Assembly: GCF_004363725.1 (NCBI RefSeq)
Contig: NZ_SNZF01000006.1
Span: 1-64,000, forward strand
Origin: Aquamicrobium defluvii
Lineage (GTDB): Bacteria > Pseudomonadota > Alphaproteobacteria > Rhizobiales > Rhizobiaceae
DNA: 64,000 nt
Direction: 5' to 3'
Position 1 is the first letter of the stretch. Each line of letters starts with the position of its first letter. This document shows, piece after piece, positions 17,697 through 26,134 of the stretch. A model generated the notes under the pieces. That model had not been told where the DNA came from and did not search any database. It was given only the letters and a program-made list of their open reading frames with translations. The position numbers and the translations under genes were made by a program.

Positions 17697-17737
17697 ATAT
17701 ACGGCTGCGCGTCGATACAAGACGCGCAATCGTATAT
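17697..17737. promoter_or_regulatory. Two-tier palindrome between the transpeptidase and phosphofructokinase genes
   Basis: Outer arms ATATACG (17697-17703) / CGTATAT (17731-17737) and inner arms GCGCGTC (17707-17713) / GACGCGC (17721-17727) are both perfect and share a centre, separated by a symmetrical 3-nt mismatch. The last arm ends 24 bp before the PFK ATG, with cgggaggtc as ribosome site in between. It could be an operator, the transpeptidase terminator or a 5' UTR hairpin. Confidence 0.5.
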
Positions 17738-17761
17738 ATTTCGAGCATTCGGGAGGTCGAA

Positions 17762-18925
17762 ATGGCCGGAACTTTCGTTATCGCGCAAGGCGGCGGGCCG
17801 ACGGCTGTCATCAACCAGACACTGGCGGGTGCAACTCTGGAAATCCGCAAAAGGCATCCCGGTGCGCGCGTGCTGGGTTCCCTGCATGGTGTGCGCGGCA
17901 TCCGCGACGGCAACTATGTCGACCTCACGGACCTGCCCGAGGAACAGTTGCGCCTGATCGCCGGAACACCCGGTTCGGCGCTGGGTTCCACCCGCGACAA
18001 GCCGGATGCCGCCTATTGCGAGCTGATCCTGTCCGGCCTGAAGAAGGTCGACGCCGAAGCCTTCATCTATATCGGCGGCAACGACACCGCCGGCACGCAG
18101 CAGATTCTCAGCAGTGCCGCAGGCGGCTCCATCGCCATGGTGCACGCCCCCAAGACCATCGACAACGATCTGGTGGAGAACGACCACACGCCGGGCTTCA
18201 TCTCCGCGGCCGAGTTCGTGGCCGGCGCGTTCTTCTCGGTCGATCTCGATTTCCGCGCCCTGCCCGGCATCTATGTCGGCATCGTCATGGGGCGTCATGC
18301 CGGCTTCCTCACCGCCGCTTCGGCAGCATGGCAGCAGGACGAAGCGAGCGGACCGCACCTCATCTATGTGCCGGAGCGCGCCTTCGACATTCCACGCTTC
18401 ATCGACGATGTCCGCGCGACCTGTGACCGCCATGGCCGCTGCGTGGTGGCCGTGTCCGAAGGCGTGTCCACCGCCGATGGCAAGGCGCTGGTGGAAAGCC
18501 TCGTGCCGCCGGAGCGGCTGGAGCGCGACCAGCATGGCAACGTCAAGCTCTCGGGCAGCGACCTGACCGCCGCTCTGGAGCGGGCTCTTGCCGAGCATCT
18601 GCCCGGCAAGCGGGCGCGCGTCGATGCCTTCGGGTTCCTCCTGCGCGGCTATGTCGGCGCAATCAGCCAGACCGACGCGCGCGAGGCGTTCGAGGCAGGG
18701 GCGTTTGCCGTGGAAGTCGCCGGTCAAGGCGGCGGCTCGGTGGCGCTTCAGCATGACGGCAGCACGGTGCTGAAGAACGTGCCGCTCACCGCCGTCGCCG
18801 GCAAGACAAGGCATATGCCGGACGATTTCCTGCACCCACAGGAAAACCGTCTCAGCGAAGCGGGCCATGCCTATCTGAAACGGCTGGTGCCGCCGAAATT
18901 CAAGGTCGGACGGCCCTTCGTCTGA
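17762..18925 (+). CDS. Phosphofructokinase, PPi-dependent type by active-site residues
   Basis: 387-residue PFK-family protein. It starts AQGGGPTAVINQTLAG and has IGGNDTAGTQQI (104-115) and APKTIDNDL (129-137). E. coli ATP-PFK has Gly at positions 104 and 124 (GGDGS, PGTIDND). Here they are Asp108 and Lys131, the pair diagnostic of pyrophosphate-dependent enzymes. The product would reversibly interconvert fructose 6-phosphate/PPi and fructose 1,6-bisphosphate/Pi, and related enzymes also act on sedoheptulose phosphates. Many Rhizobiales lack ATP-PFK, so this may be the only PFK. The start at 17762 follows GGGAGG; an upstream in-frame ATG at 17693 lies within the palindrome region and is less likely. 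Confidence 0.85.
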   Translation: MAGTFVIAQGGGPTAVINQTLAGATLEIRKRHPGARVLGSLHGVRGIRDGNYVDLTDLPEEQLRLIAGTPGSALGSTRDKPDAAYCELILSGLKKVDAEAFIYIGGNDTAGTQQILSSAAGGSIAMVHAPKTIDNDLVENDHTPGFISAAEFVAGAFFSVDLDFRALPGIYVGIVMGRHAGFLTAASAAWQQDEASGPHLIYVPERAFDIPRFIDDVRATCDRHGRCVVAVSEGVSTADGKALVESLVPPERLERDQHGNVKLSGSDLTAALERALAEHLPGKRARVDAFGFLLRGYVGAISQTDAREAFEAGAFAVEVAGQGGGSVALQHDGSTVLKNVPLTAVAGKTRHMPDDFLHPQENRLSEAGHAYLKRLVPPKFKVGRPFV

Positions 18926-18955
18926 GGCGCCGGCAAGAAGCAGCAGGCCGGCCGC

Positions 18956-19666
18956 TCAGGGGCGGCTGTGCCAGTCGTGCGGAATCCCGAAGGTTTGCGC
19001 CAGCCCGCTTTCGCCCGCCTTCGTGATCCTGAGCGCACGGCTGTCCGGCGTGCGCGCAATCCATTTCAGGTCGAGAAGCCGGGTCAGCAGTGCAGCACCC
19101 AGCCGGCCGGCCAGATGCGGGCGACGCTCGCTCCAGTCGAGGCAGGTGCGGCATAGCGGCCGCTTCGACGGCGAACTGTCGAGATTTATGCCGGTTTCCG
19201 CAAGGAAACGCGTTCCCGCCGATGTGATAATGCCCGCGCCGTCCGCAAGGACGATATGGCCGCATTCCTGCATCGAATCCGCCAGCGCAAGACCAAGCCT
19301 TCCGGCGATGTGATCGTAGCAGGTGCGTGCCCGGCGCAACGCCTCGTCGCGGGGACCGACCGGATGGTGCCGCTTCGGCCCTTCAGCGGCGAGAACCGAC
19401 AGGGCCTCGATGACCCGTGCCACCTCCGGTGAAGCCAGCCGGTAATAACGATGCCGGCCCTGCTTCTGCGGAACCACCAGTTCGGCATCGGCCATCCGGG
19501 CAAGGTGCCCGCTGGTGGTCTGGGCCGTCACGCCTGCGTGGCGCGCCAGTTCGCCGGCGGTCAGGGCCTGCCCGCCCATCAGCGCCGAGAGCATGTTGGC
19601 GCGTGCGGGATCGCCGATGAGTGCGGCCACCGCCGCGATTGTGTTGCCGGAAGCAATGTTCGACAT
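18956..19666 (-). CDS. ArsR-family winged-helix transcriptional regulator
   Basis: 236 residues. The N-terminal ArsR winged helix (about 8-90) has NMLSALMGGQALTAGELARH as recognition region, then SGHLARMADAELVVPQKQGRHRYYRL as the wing. The C-terminal half (about 110-236) has a metal- or ligand-type pair CRTCLDWSERRPHLAGRLG common in this longer ArsR subgroup. It is convergent with the phosphofructokinase gene (30 bp) and divergent from a small DUF1127 gene. No target is obvious. A Cys-rich patch (ARTCYDHI, QECGHI, CRTC) could sense metal or redox; this is speculative. Confidence 0.85.
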   Translation of the reverse strand: MSNIASGNTIAAVAALIGDPARANMLSALMGGQALTAGELARHAGVTAQTTSGHLARMADAELVVPQKQGRHRYYRLASPEVARVIEALSVLAAEGPKRHHPVGPRDEALRRARTCYDHIAGRLGLALADSMQECGHIVLADGAGIITSAGTRFLAETGINLDSSPSKRPLCRTCLDWSERRPHLAGRLGAALLTRLLDLKWIARTPDSRALRITKAGESGLAQTFGIPHDWHSRP

Positions 19667-19760
19667 GGCCGCATCCTACCCGTCATTGCAGCCGCCGTCA
19701 GCCAGCGACATTTCGGCCAATGCCGAAACATGGGGCGAACGACGCGGGATAGAGTATGCC

Positions 19761-20003
19761 ATGTCCTGCACGCCCGATCCCCTCAACGACCATTCCGCTT
19801 GTGCCAGCCCCAGCCCGGATGAGCGGCCCGACGTTTCGCAAAGCCCGGCCATTCGCCGATTCGTACGGCTGATCTGGCACATCTGGCCCGATCGATACCG
19901 CCAGCGCAGCCACCTGCGTGAAATGGAGGCGCATCGGCTCGACGACATCGGCGTCAGCCGTGTCGAAGCCGAGCGTGAAGGCCGCAAGCCTTTCTGGCTT
20001 TAG
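19761..20003 (+). CDS. DUF1127 (YjiS-like) small protein
   Basis: 80 residues. The C-terminal half IRRFVRLIWHIWPDRYRQRS followed by HLREMEAHRLDDIGVSRVEA and a final KPFW is the DUF1127 signature, with an amphipathic Arg/Trp helix and the DIGxSR motif. Short Arg-rich DUF1127 proteins in alphaproteobacteria bind RNA or affect phosphate and sRNA metabolism in some studied cases. Divergent from the arsR-like gene with a 94-bp gap. The start at 19761 is the nearest ATG; the frame is open further upstream. Confidence 0.75.
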   Translation: MSCTPDPLNDHSACASPSPDERPDVSQSPAIRRFVRLIWHIWPDRYRQRSHLREMEAHRLDDIGVSRVEAEREGRKPFWL

Positions 20004-20084
20004 GACCTCACCGCTTTTCCCCGGACCATAAGCCTGCGTCGCATGTCCGCCGGATGGCGCCGGAAGAAGCCCGACCGGGGCCTC

Positions 20085-21539
20085 TCAGCCCGCCGCCTCG
20101 TCCCAACCGCTGACTGCCTTCACTTCAAGAAAGTCTTCCAGGCCCCACTTTCCGCCTTCGCGGCCAAGGCCGGACTGCTTGTAGCCGCCGAATGGGCTGC
20201 CATAGGGGCGGCTGGTGCCATTGAGCTGCACCATGCCGGCCCGCAGCCGGCGCGCCACGCGCTGCGCCTTCGCCTTGTCCTGCGTCTGCACATAGGCTGC
20301 CAGCCCGTAGGGCGTGTCGTTGGCAATGGCGACGGCCTCCTCCTCATTGTCGAAGGGAATCATCGCCAGAACCGGCCCGAAGATCTCCTCGCGCGCGATG
20401 GCCATGTCGTTGTTCACGTCGGCGAAAATGGTCGGGCGCACGAAGTAGCCGCGATTGAAGCCTTCCGGCCGGCCAAGGCCGCCAGCGACCAGACGGGCGC
20501 CTTCCCTGATGCCCTTCTCGATCATCGCCTGCACCTTGGTGAACTGCATTTCCGACGACAGCGGCCCGATATGATCACCCTCCTCGGCCGGATTGCCGAC
20601 CTTGACCGTGGCGGCCACATCCGCCGCAATGCCCACCGCACGATCATAGACCGGGCGCTCGACCAGCATCCGGGTCGGCGCGTTGCAGGACTGGCCCGTG
20701 TTGTTGAAGCAATGCCGAACCCCGCGCGCCACCGCCTTTTCCAGATCGGCGTCGGCAAAGACGATGTTGGGCGACTTGCCGCCAAGCTCCAGCGCCACAC
20801 GCTTGATGGTTTCCGCCGATGCCCTGGCAACGGCGATGCCGGCGCGCGTCGATCCGGTAAAAGACATCATGTCGATGTCGGGATGGCGTGACATCGCCTC
20901 GCCCACGGTCGGCCCGTCGCCATTGACCATGTTGAAAACGCCGGCAGGGAAGCCTGCCTCCTCCATGATCTCGGCAAAGACGATGGACGAGACCGGTGCG
21001 ATTTCCGAAGGCTTGAGCACCACGGTGCAGCCGGCGGCGATGGCTGGAACCACCTTCAGCGTTACCTGGTTCATGGGCCAGTTCCACGGGGTGATCAGCC
21101 CGCACACGCCGATCGGCTCGTGCACGATCCGCTCCTGCGGGTTGCGCTCGTCGAGAGGGGTCTCGAACCGATAGTTCCGCAAGGTTTCGATGAACGCGCG
21201 GATGTGGCCGGCGCCGCTTGCTGCCTGTGCGTTGAGTGCCAGCCTGATCGGCGCGCCCATCTCTTCCGAGATGGCCTTGGCCATGTCCTGCATGCGGGCC
21301 TCATAGACGTCAGCCAGCCGCTCCAGCGCCGCAACACGCTGCTCGCGGCCGGTCACGCTCCAGCTTTCGAAGGCGCGCTTCGCTGCCGAGACTGCCTTGT
21401 CGACATCGGCGGAAGAGCCCAGCGAAATGACGGCGAACGCCTGCTCGTCAGCAGGATTGATGACTTCCAGCTCCCTGGGTTCGACCGGTGCGACCCATTT
21501 GCCGTCGATGAAGAAATCCGTCTTGCGCAGCATGTCCAT
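20085..21539 (-). CDS. NAD(P)-dependent aldehyde dehydrogenase
   Basis: 484 residues, usual ALDH length. Cofactor segment ITPWNWPMNQ with Asn153, ELGGKSPNIVFADAD with general base Glu251, and catalytic Cys285 in NNTGQSCNAPTRM. The C-terminal EEIFGPVLAMIPFDNEEEAV and PFGGYKQSGLGREGG complete the family pattern. It oxidises an aldehyde to its acid; the substrate is not evident from neighbours, which are unrelated. A betaine-aldehyde role would suit the carnitine and betaine genes elsewhere, but the signature does not prove it. Confidence 0.9.
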   Translation of the reverse strand: MDMLRKTDFFIDGKWVAPVEPRELEVINPADEQAFAVISLGSSADVDKAVSAAKRAFESWSVTGREQRVAALERLADVYEARMQDMAKAISEEMGAPIRLALNAQAASGAGHIRAFIETLRNYRFETPLDERNPQERIVHEPIGVCGLITPWNWPMNQVTLKVVPAIAAGCTVVLKPSEIAPVSSIVFAEIMEEAGFPAGVFNMVNGDGPTVGEAMSRHPDIDMMSFTGSTRAGIAVARASAETIKRVALELGGKSPNIVFADADLEKAVARGVRHCFNNTGQSCNAPTRMLVERPVYDRAVGIAADVAATVKVGNPAEEGDHIGPLSSEMQFTKVQAMIEKGIREGARLVAGGLGRPEGFNRGYFVRPTIFADVNNDMAIAREEIFGPVLAMIPFDNEEEAVAIANDTPYGLAAYVQTQDKAKAQRVARRLRAGMVQLNGTSRPYGSPFGGYKQSGLGREGGKWGLEDFLEVKAVSGWDEAAG

Positions 21540-21619
21540 CTCCTCTCATTGCCTGCCCGGCAATCCCTGACGTCCGTTCTAGTCGGGGAACGGGGCAAGG
21601 CTCAAGGCACCAGCCCGCT

Positions 21620-22150
21620 TTATGTTGAGGCCAGCCGCTCGCGTGCGCTGCGAGACGGAGCCGGCAGGATGACCGCCGGCAATGTCCTCACCGCCAGCCC
21701 GCGTCCCAACGCACCCGCATTGCCGGCATGGCCGGACAGTGCCAGCGCCTGCCCGCGAGGCAAAAGCAGGCCCTGCGTCAACGGGCCGGGCCTGCGAAAA
21801 ACCCTTGCGAGAAATGGCGTTGGTTGCGAACGGTCCCTCGAAAACCGCGCCGCCATCGCCGAACGCGCGGCATGGATGGCGACAGCCTCCGTCCAGCCAT
21901 CGAGCAGGCGGGCGCCGGGTTCGAGCAACAGCAGCCAATCCCCCTTTGCAGCCAGCACCGCCTCGCCGATACCGCCGGCGATCCATACGCAGCCCGCATG
22001 ATCTGCGACCGCCTTTGTCCCGTCCACGGAGCCGCTGTCGCAAACGACGACATCCCGCACCAGCCCTTCGACCGCGCCCGACACCAGCGTGGCCAGCGTG
22101 CGGGCAAGGCCCTCCTCGTCGTTCCCGGTCTCGATGATGACGCTGAGCAT
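21620..22150 (-). CDS. Family 2-like glycosyltransferase, short
   Basis: 176 residues from the ATG at 22150 (MLSVIIETGNDEEGLARTLA), the normal GT-A beginning. The nucleotide-binding region VVVCDSGSVDGTKAVADHAG (about 35-55) is followed by GDWLLLLEPGARLLDGWTEA, where the usual DxD is replaced by EPGA. It is shorter than most GT2 enzymes and lacks a membrane segment. This glycosyltransferase-like type is common beside house-keeping genes in Rhizobiales. Loss of DxD leaves its activity uncertain. The longer frame from 22264 overlaps the radical SAM promoter and is unlikely. Confidence 0.65.
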   Translation of the reverse strand: MLSVIIETGNDEEGLARTLATLVSGAVEGLVRDVVVCDSGSVDGTKAVADHAGCVWIAGGIGEAVLAAKGDWLLLLEPGARLLDGWTEAVAIHAARSAMAARFSRDRSQPTPFLARVFRRPGPLTQGLLLPRGQALALSGHAGNAGALGRGLAVRTLPAVILPAPSRSARERLAST

Positions 22151-22262
22151 AACCGCCTGATAGCTTAAAGGAACGGCACGCGCCAGTTGCAAGCCGCTCC
22201 ATTCCTTGCCCGGATCAAACAAAGTTCTTGATTTGTTCTCTTTTCCGGATAGGAATAATTTC

Positions 22263-23465
22263 ATGGCAATAGCGATTCGACAGTCTCAACCCACACCGTG
22301 GGAGAAGGCCAGAATGGAACAGATCGTACAGGCCGACGTTGCAGCCTTCGGAACAGGGCGCGCCGAAATGGGCAATGCAATGATCGAACAAGGCGGGCTG
22401 CGCGCACGACCCGACTGGATTCGCGGGCGCGCGGCCGGCATCAATCCCTCGGGGCGTTACGAGCCTGTCAGCCGACACGTCTTCGACGACGGCTGGGAGA
22501 GCCTTGAGGAACTGCCGCCGTTCCGGACGGAGGTGCAGGTGGAACGGCCGCGCACCATCATCACCCGCAACACCTCGCCCGACATTTCCTTCGACCGCTC
22601 CATCAACCCCTACAGGGGGTGCGAGCATGGCTGCGTCTACTGCTTCGCCCGGCCGACCCATGCTTTCATGGGCCTGTCGCCGGGGGTGGATTTCGAGGCG
22701 AAGCTGTTCGCCAAGCCCGATGCCGCGCGCCTGCTCGACAAGGAACTGTCGAAAAACGGCTATACGCCGCGCACCATCGCCATTGGCACCAATACCGATC
22801 CTTATCAGCCAATCGAAAAGCAGTATCGCATCATGCGCGAGATACTGGAGGTGCTGGAGGCGCGCGGCCATCCGGTCGGCATCGTCACCAAATCCGCACT
22901 GGTGGCGCGCGACATCGACATCCTGGCGCGCATGGCCGAACGGGGGTTGGCCAAGGTGGCGCTGTCGATCACCACGCTGGACCGCAAGCTCGCCCGCACC
23001 ATGGAGCCACGCGCAGCCACGCCGGCGAAGCGGCTGGAAACAATCCGCCAGCTTTCTGATGCAGGCATCCCGACATCGGTGATGGTGGCGCCCATCATCC
23101 CCGGCCTGAACGATCAGGAGATCGAGCGCATCCTCGATTCCTCTCTCGCCGCGGGTGCGCGTGAGGCCGGCTATGTGGTGCTGCGCCTGCCTCTGGAAGT
23201 TGCGCCGATCTTCAAGGACTGGTTGCTGCGTCACTATCCGGACCGCTACCGGCATGTCATGTCCCTGATCCGCTCCATGCGCGACGGCAAGGACTACGAT
23301 GCGGAGTGGGGCAAGCGCATGAAAGGTGCAGGTCCCTATGCCTGGCAGATCGGCCGCCGCTTCGAGATCGCGGCAAAGAAGCTCGGCCTCAACACGCGGC
23401 GAACGACCCTGCGGACCGACCAGTTCATTGCGGGCAAACAGAGCGAACAGCTGATGCTGCTCTGA
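22263..23465 (+). CDS. Radical SAM protein of the SPL-like PA0069 family
   Basis: 400 residues with the [4Fe-4S]-binding motif CEHGCVYC (Cys120, Cys124, Cys127), preceded by RSINPYRG. Further TIM-barrel signatures are IAIGTNTDPYQPIEK and VALSITTLDRKLARTMEPRA. This group resembles spore photoproduct lyase in sequence but occurs in non-sporulating proteobacteria; its substrate is not established. AGGA lies 8 bases before the ATG at 22263. It is next to rnhB, as in other Rhizobiales genomes, and divergent from the glycosyltransferase. Confidence 0.85.
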   Translation: MAIAIRQSQPTPWEKARMEQIVQADVAAFGTGRAEMGNAMIEQGGLRARPDWIRGRAAGINPSGRYEPVSRHVFDDGWESLEELPPFRTEVQVERPRTIITRNTSPDISFDRSINPYRGCEHGCVYCFARPTHAFMGLSPGVDFEAKLFAKPDAARLLDKELSKNGYTPRTIAIGTNTDPYQPIEKQYRIMREILEVLEARGHPVGIVTKSALVARDIDILARMAERGLAKVALSITTLDRKLARTMEPRAATPAKRLETIRQLSDAGIPTSVMVAPIIPGLNDQEIERILDSSLAAGAREAGYVVLRLPLEVAPIFKDWLLRHYPDRYRHVMSLIRSMRDGKDYDAEWGKRMKGAGPYAWQIGRRFEIAAKKLGLNTRRTTLRTDQFIAGKQSEQLMLL

Positions 23466-23714
23466 ACCCGGAAACCCGGCACCTGACCGGCCATCGCACG
23501 CGCAGGCATGTTTCCTTCGATTTCCCGCGATGCCGGAGTTGCAAGAGTTTTGTACCGCCGCCCGCTTGCCACGCGGGAGAAACGGCAATGCGTATGCGTT
23601 CCTGAGTTCCCCGTCCTGATGAACTGACGTCCCGGTTCGTCATCGGCCGGCCGGCGTTCCCCTCGCCGCCGGCTTCCCTTCCCGACGCTTCCCCGGCGGC
23701 CGGAAGGGGCTTGC
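23466..23714. other. Intergenic region before rnhB, no gene recognised
   Basis: About 250 bp between the radical SAM gene and the rnhB leader hairpin. GC-rich with patches of CCGGCCGG. No terminator with a T tract, tRNA or small ORF with a convincing ribosome site was found. Confidence 0.5.
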
Positions 23715-23774
23715 GGAGAATCGGGGCCGGTGCGAACCTCGCCGCATTATGGTTCGTACGCGCCCCGATTCTCC
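23715..23774 (+). promoter_or_regulatory. Long hairpin enclosing the rnhB start codon
   Basis: GGAGAATCGGGGC (23715-23727) pairs perfectly with GCCCCGATTCTCC (23762-23774). Inside it, CGAAC pairs with GTTCG. The rnhB ATG (23749) lies in the apical part and no Shine-Dalgarno sequence is seen. Each outer arm contains a GANTC site, the target of the alphaproteobacterial CcrM methylase. In RNA this would occlude the start; in DNA it may be a protein site. Confidence 0.55.
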
Positions 23775-24414
23775 TCTCCTGTTCGAAATCGTTCAACGCC
23801 CCGACTTTTCTTTCGAGACTTCGGCGGAAGCCGAGGGCTTGTGGCCTGTCGCCGGCATGGATGAAGCCGGACGCGGCCCGCTCGCCGGCCCCGTGGTGGC
23901 GGCAGCGGTGGTGCTTGATCCGGACAACATTCCGGCCGGCCTTGACGATTCCAAGCGGCTGAACCACGCGCAGCGCGAGGCCCTGTTCGAAACGATCCTG
24001 CATTCGGCCAGGGCGGTGGCCGTTTCTTCCGTATGCGCGGAAAGCATCGATACCACCGACATCCGCAAGGCCAGCCTTGAAGCGATGCGTCGTTCCGTAT
24101 GCGGACTTTCAGTCCGGCCGAAGCTGGCGCTCGCCGATGGCCGCGATGTGCCTCCCGGCCTGCCCTGTCTCGGCCGGGCACTGGTCAAGGGCGACCAGCG
24201 CTCCCAGTCGATTGCCGCGGCTTCGATCGTCGCCAAGGTCATTCGCGATCGCATGATGATGGATTGCGGACGGCGTCACATGCATTATGGCTTCGAAATC
24301 CATATGGGCTACGCCACCGTGCGCCATCGCTCCGCTATCGTCGCCCACGGCCCGGTGCAAAGGCTGCATCGCATTTCCTTCGCGCCGTTCCGTACGGCCG
24401 ACAGCGACGCGTAA
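23749..24414 (+). CDS. rnhB: Ribonuclease HII
   Basis: 221 residues. Removes ribonucleotides from RNA-DNA hybrids in replication and repair. Catalytic acidic motif [20 protein letters not shown] (Asp38, Glu39), then LDDSKRL, and a third acidic residue in ALADGRDVP. The Arg-Ser region [19 protein letters not shown] is typical. The N-terminal extension [18 protein letters not shown] resembles other rhizobial RnhB proteins, which supports the ATG at 23749 despite its position in a hairpin loop. Convergent with the ATP synthase genes across a shared terminator region. Confidence 0.93.
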   Translation: MVRTRPDSPLLFEIVQRPDFSFETSAEAEGLWPVAGMDEAGRGPLAGPVVAAAVVLDPDNIPAGLDDSKRLNHAQREALFETILHSARAVAVSSVCAESIDTTDIRKASLEAMRRSVCGLSVRPKLALADGRDVPPGLPCLGRALVKGDQRSQSIAAASIVAKVIRDRMMMDCGRRHMHYGFEIHMGYATVRHRSAIVAHGPVQRLHRISFAPFRTADSDA

Positions 24415-24632
24415 GCGAACAGCTCGTACCATCCCAAGCTTCGCCAAAGTCAAAGCGAACGTTTCCGGTATGGAGACCTGAACTCCGGCGCACAGAGTTG
24501 GGGGCGAACCGGGTGGCGCTGCGGACGTCGGGACAGATCAGGGCTGCCACTCCATCCGTTTTCTTTCGCCGTATTTGTGCTGCGTGAGGTAATTCCACCT
24601 GACGTGAAATACTCTGGCCCCGCTGTGTGTAC

Positions 24633-24666
24633 AAAAAAACCGCCGGGTTTCCCCGGCGGTTTTTCA
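24633..24666 (-). terminator. Terminator of the atp operon, probably bidirectional
   Basis: CCGCCGGG (24640-24647) / CCCGGCGG (24652-24659) with a short loop, flanked by seven A on the left and five T on the right. It ends the leftward atp operon 23 bp after the atpF stop, and can also stop rightward transcription from rnhB. The 220 bp between the rnhB stop and this hairpin hold no recognisable gene. Confidence 0.9.
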
Positions 24667-24688
24667 GATTCAGAGTTTCCGGCTTCGC

Positions 24689-25180
24689 TCAGTTCAGGCG
24701 GGCCTTGACTTCCTCAACCGACTTTTTGAACAGGTCGGCATCGGCCTTGCTGTCCGTCTTGTCACCAAGAACCTTGCGGGCGGCTTCGACCGCCAGATCG
24801 ACGGCCCGAGCCCGAACCTCGCTGACAGCGTCGCGTTCGGCCTGGGCGATCTTCTGCTCGGCCATGCTGGTACGGCGCGCCACATAGTCTTCGGTCTTGC
24901 GCTTGGCCTCGTCAGCCAGAGCGACAGCCTCGCGCTTTGCGATCTCGACGATCTCGGCAGCTTCCTGCTCGGCTTCCTTGCGCTTCTTCTGGTATTCGGC
25001 CAGCAGGGCGTGCGCTTCCTCGCGCAGACGCTTCGCTTCCTCAAGCTCGTTGCGAATCCGTTCGGCACGCTTGTCGAGCGCCCCGGAGACCATTCCCGGA
25101 ACCTTGAGGTAAATGCACAGCGCGATGAAAATCACCAGCGCGATCGTTGCCCAGACTGTGGCGAGAGATGTTGCGTCCAT
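24689..25180 (-). CDS. atpF: F0F1 ATP synthase subunit b
   Basis: 163 residues. One N-terminal membrane helix (about 5-27, TVWATIALVIFIALCIYLKV) and then a long charged coiled coil (about 35-145). Together with b' it forms the peripheral stalk linking F0 to F1. The start at 25180 (MDATS) follows AGGGGAC; a Met five codons upstream is possible. It is the last gene of the leftward atpI-B-E-G-F operon, 11 bp after b'. The F1 genes are not in this window, the usual split in Rhizobiales. Confidence 0.95.
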   Translation of the reverse strand: MDATSLATVWATIALVIFIALCIYLKVPGMVSGALDKRAERIRNELEEAKRLREEAHALLAEYQKKRKEAEQEAAEIVEIAKREAVALADEAKRKTEDYVARRTSMAEQKIAQAERDAVSEVRARAVDLAVEAARKVLGDKTDSKADADLFKKSVEEVKARLN

Positions 25181-25191
25181 GTCCCCTGCCC

Positions 25192-25785
25192 TCAACCTGC
25201 GACGGATTTGACGGCGGAAGCCACACCGGCCTTGTCGGCCTTGCCGACGAGCTGCTCGATGATGGCGGAGGCCGTGGATTCTGCAATGGTTCCGACGTCC
25301 TTCATGGCGCTGGACTTGATCGAGGTGATGTGTGCCTCGGCCTCGGCCAGCTTCCTGTCGAGCTCGGTCTCGACCTTCTTGCGGGCAGCGTCGGCCTCGG
25401 CTTCCGCGGCTTCGCGGGCCTTCTGGCCGATGGCCATGGCGCCGGCGCGGGCCTGCGCCAGTTCCTGTTCATAGGCGGCCACCGCAGCGTCCGCCTCTTC
25501 CTTCAGCCTTGCGGCCTGATCGAGGTCGCCGGCGATCTTGCCGGAGCGCGTCTCGACGATGCCGGCAAGCCGCGGCATCGCAACCCGCTTGAGGAACAGG
25601 TAGAAGAGACCGAACGTGATGGCCAGCCACACAAGCTGAGAAGCGAAGCTCTCGGGATTGAAGGGCGGAAACAGACCTTCCTCAACGGCCTCATGCGGAA
25701 CTTCCGTTCCGATGACGATACCCGTCTCGGTCGCGCCCTGATCCGCAGGCGCCGTTTCTTGCCCGTAGGCTGGTGTCACGAACAT
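25192..25785 (-). CDS. atpG: F0F1 ATP synthase subunit b'
   Basis: 197 residues. It begins with a 50-residue polar leader, then a membrane helix (about 52-70, SQLVWLAITFGLFYLFLK), then coiled coil to about 165. Paired b and b' subunits are typical of alphaproteobacteria and phototrophs, where they form a heterodimeric stalk. The leader has a weak signal-like start (MFVTPAYGQETAPADQG) seen in other rhizobial b' subunits. Same operon, 58 bp after atpE. Confidence 0.95.
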   Translation of the reverse strand: MFVTPAYGQETAPADQGATETGIVIGTEVPHEAVEEGLFPPFNPESFASQLVWLAITFGLFYLFLKRVAMPRLAGIVETRSGKIAGDLDQAARLKEEADAAVAAYEQELAQARAGAMAIGQKAREAAEAEADAARKKVETELDRKLAEAEAHITSIKSSAMKDVGTIAESTASAIIEQLVGKADKAGVASAVKSVAG

Positions 25786-25843
25786 CTTTCGTCCCTGTCA
25801 TTCGGGCCGGCCGATCTGCAGCGCGGCCCCGGTCGAAGGCAAA

Positions 25844-26068
25844 TCAGCCGAACAGCGCCAGCAGGGCGATGAGCAGCGAGAAGATGCCCAGAGCTTCCGT
25901 CACGGCGAAGCCGAACACGAGGCGGCCGAACTGGCCGTCAGCGGCGGACGGATTGCGCAGCGCGCCGCCCAGATAGCTCGAGAAGATGTTGCCGAGGCCG
26001 ATGGCCGCGCCGCCCATGCCAAGGCACGCGATACCGGCACCGATGTACTTTGCTGCTTCAGCTTCCAT
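25844..26068 (-). CDS. atpE: F0F1 ATP synthase subunit c
   Basis: 74-residue proteolipid with two membrane helices joined by a polar loop (RNPSAADGQFGR). The glycine-rich first helix is GAGIACLGMGGAAIGLGNIF. The proton-carrying carboxylate is Glu58 in FGFAVTEALGIF. Forms the rotating ring in the inner membrane. Same operon as atpB, 66 bp downstream of it. Confidence 0.97.
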   Translation of the reverse strand: MEAEAAKYIGAGIACLGMGGAAIGLGNIFSSYLGGALRNPSAADGQFGRLVFGFAVTEALGIFSLLIALLALFG

Positions 26069-26134
26069 TTCTTCAACTCCTTGTGGAATGGCTTTTCAGG
26101 TTTCGTCGACGCAGACCGTCTGCGAGCGATTTCG

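Noticed and set aside
17762..18925. ATP-dependent 6-phosphofructokinase
   Set aside because: GGND and PKTIDND residues are those of the PPi-dependent type, not GGDG and PGTIDND.
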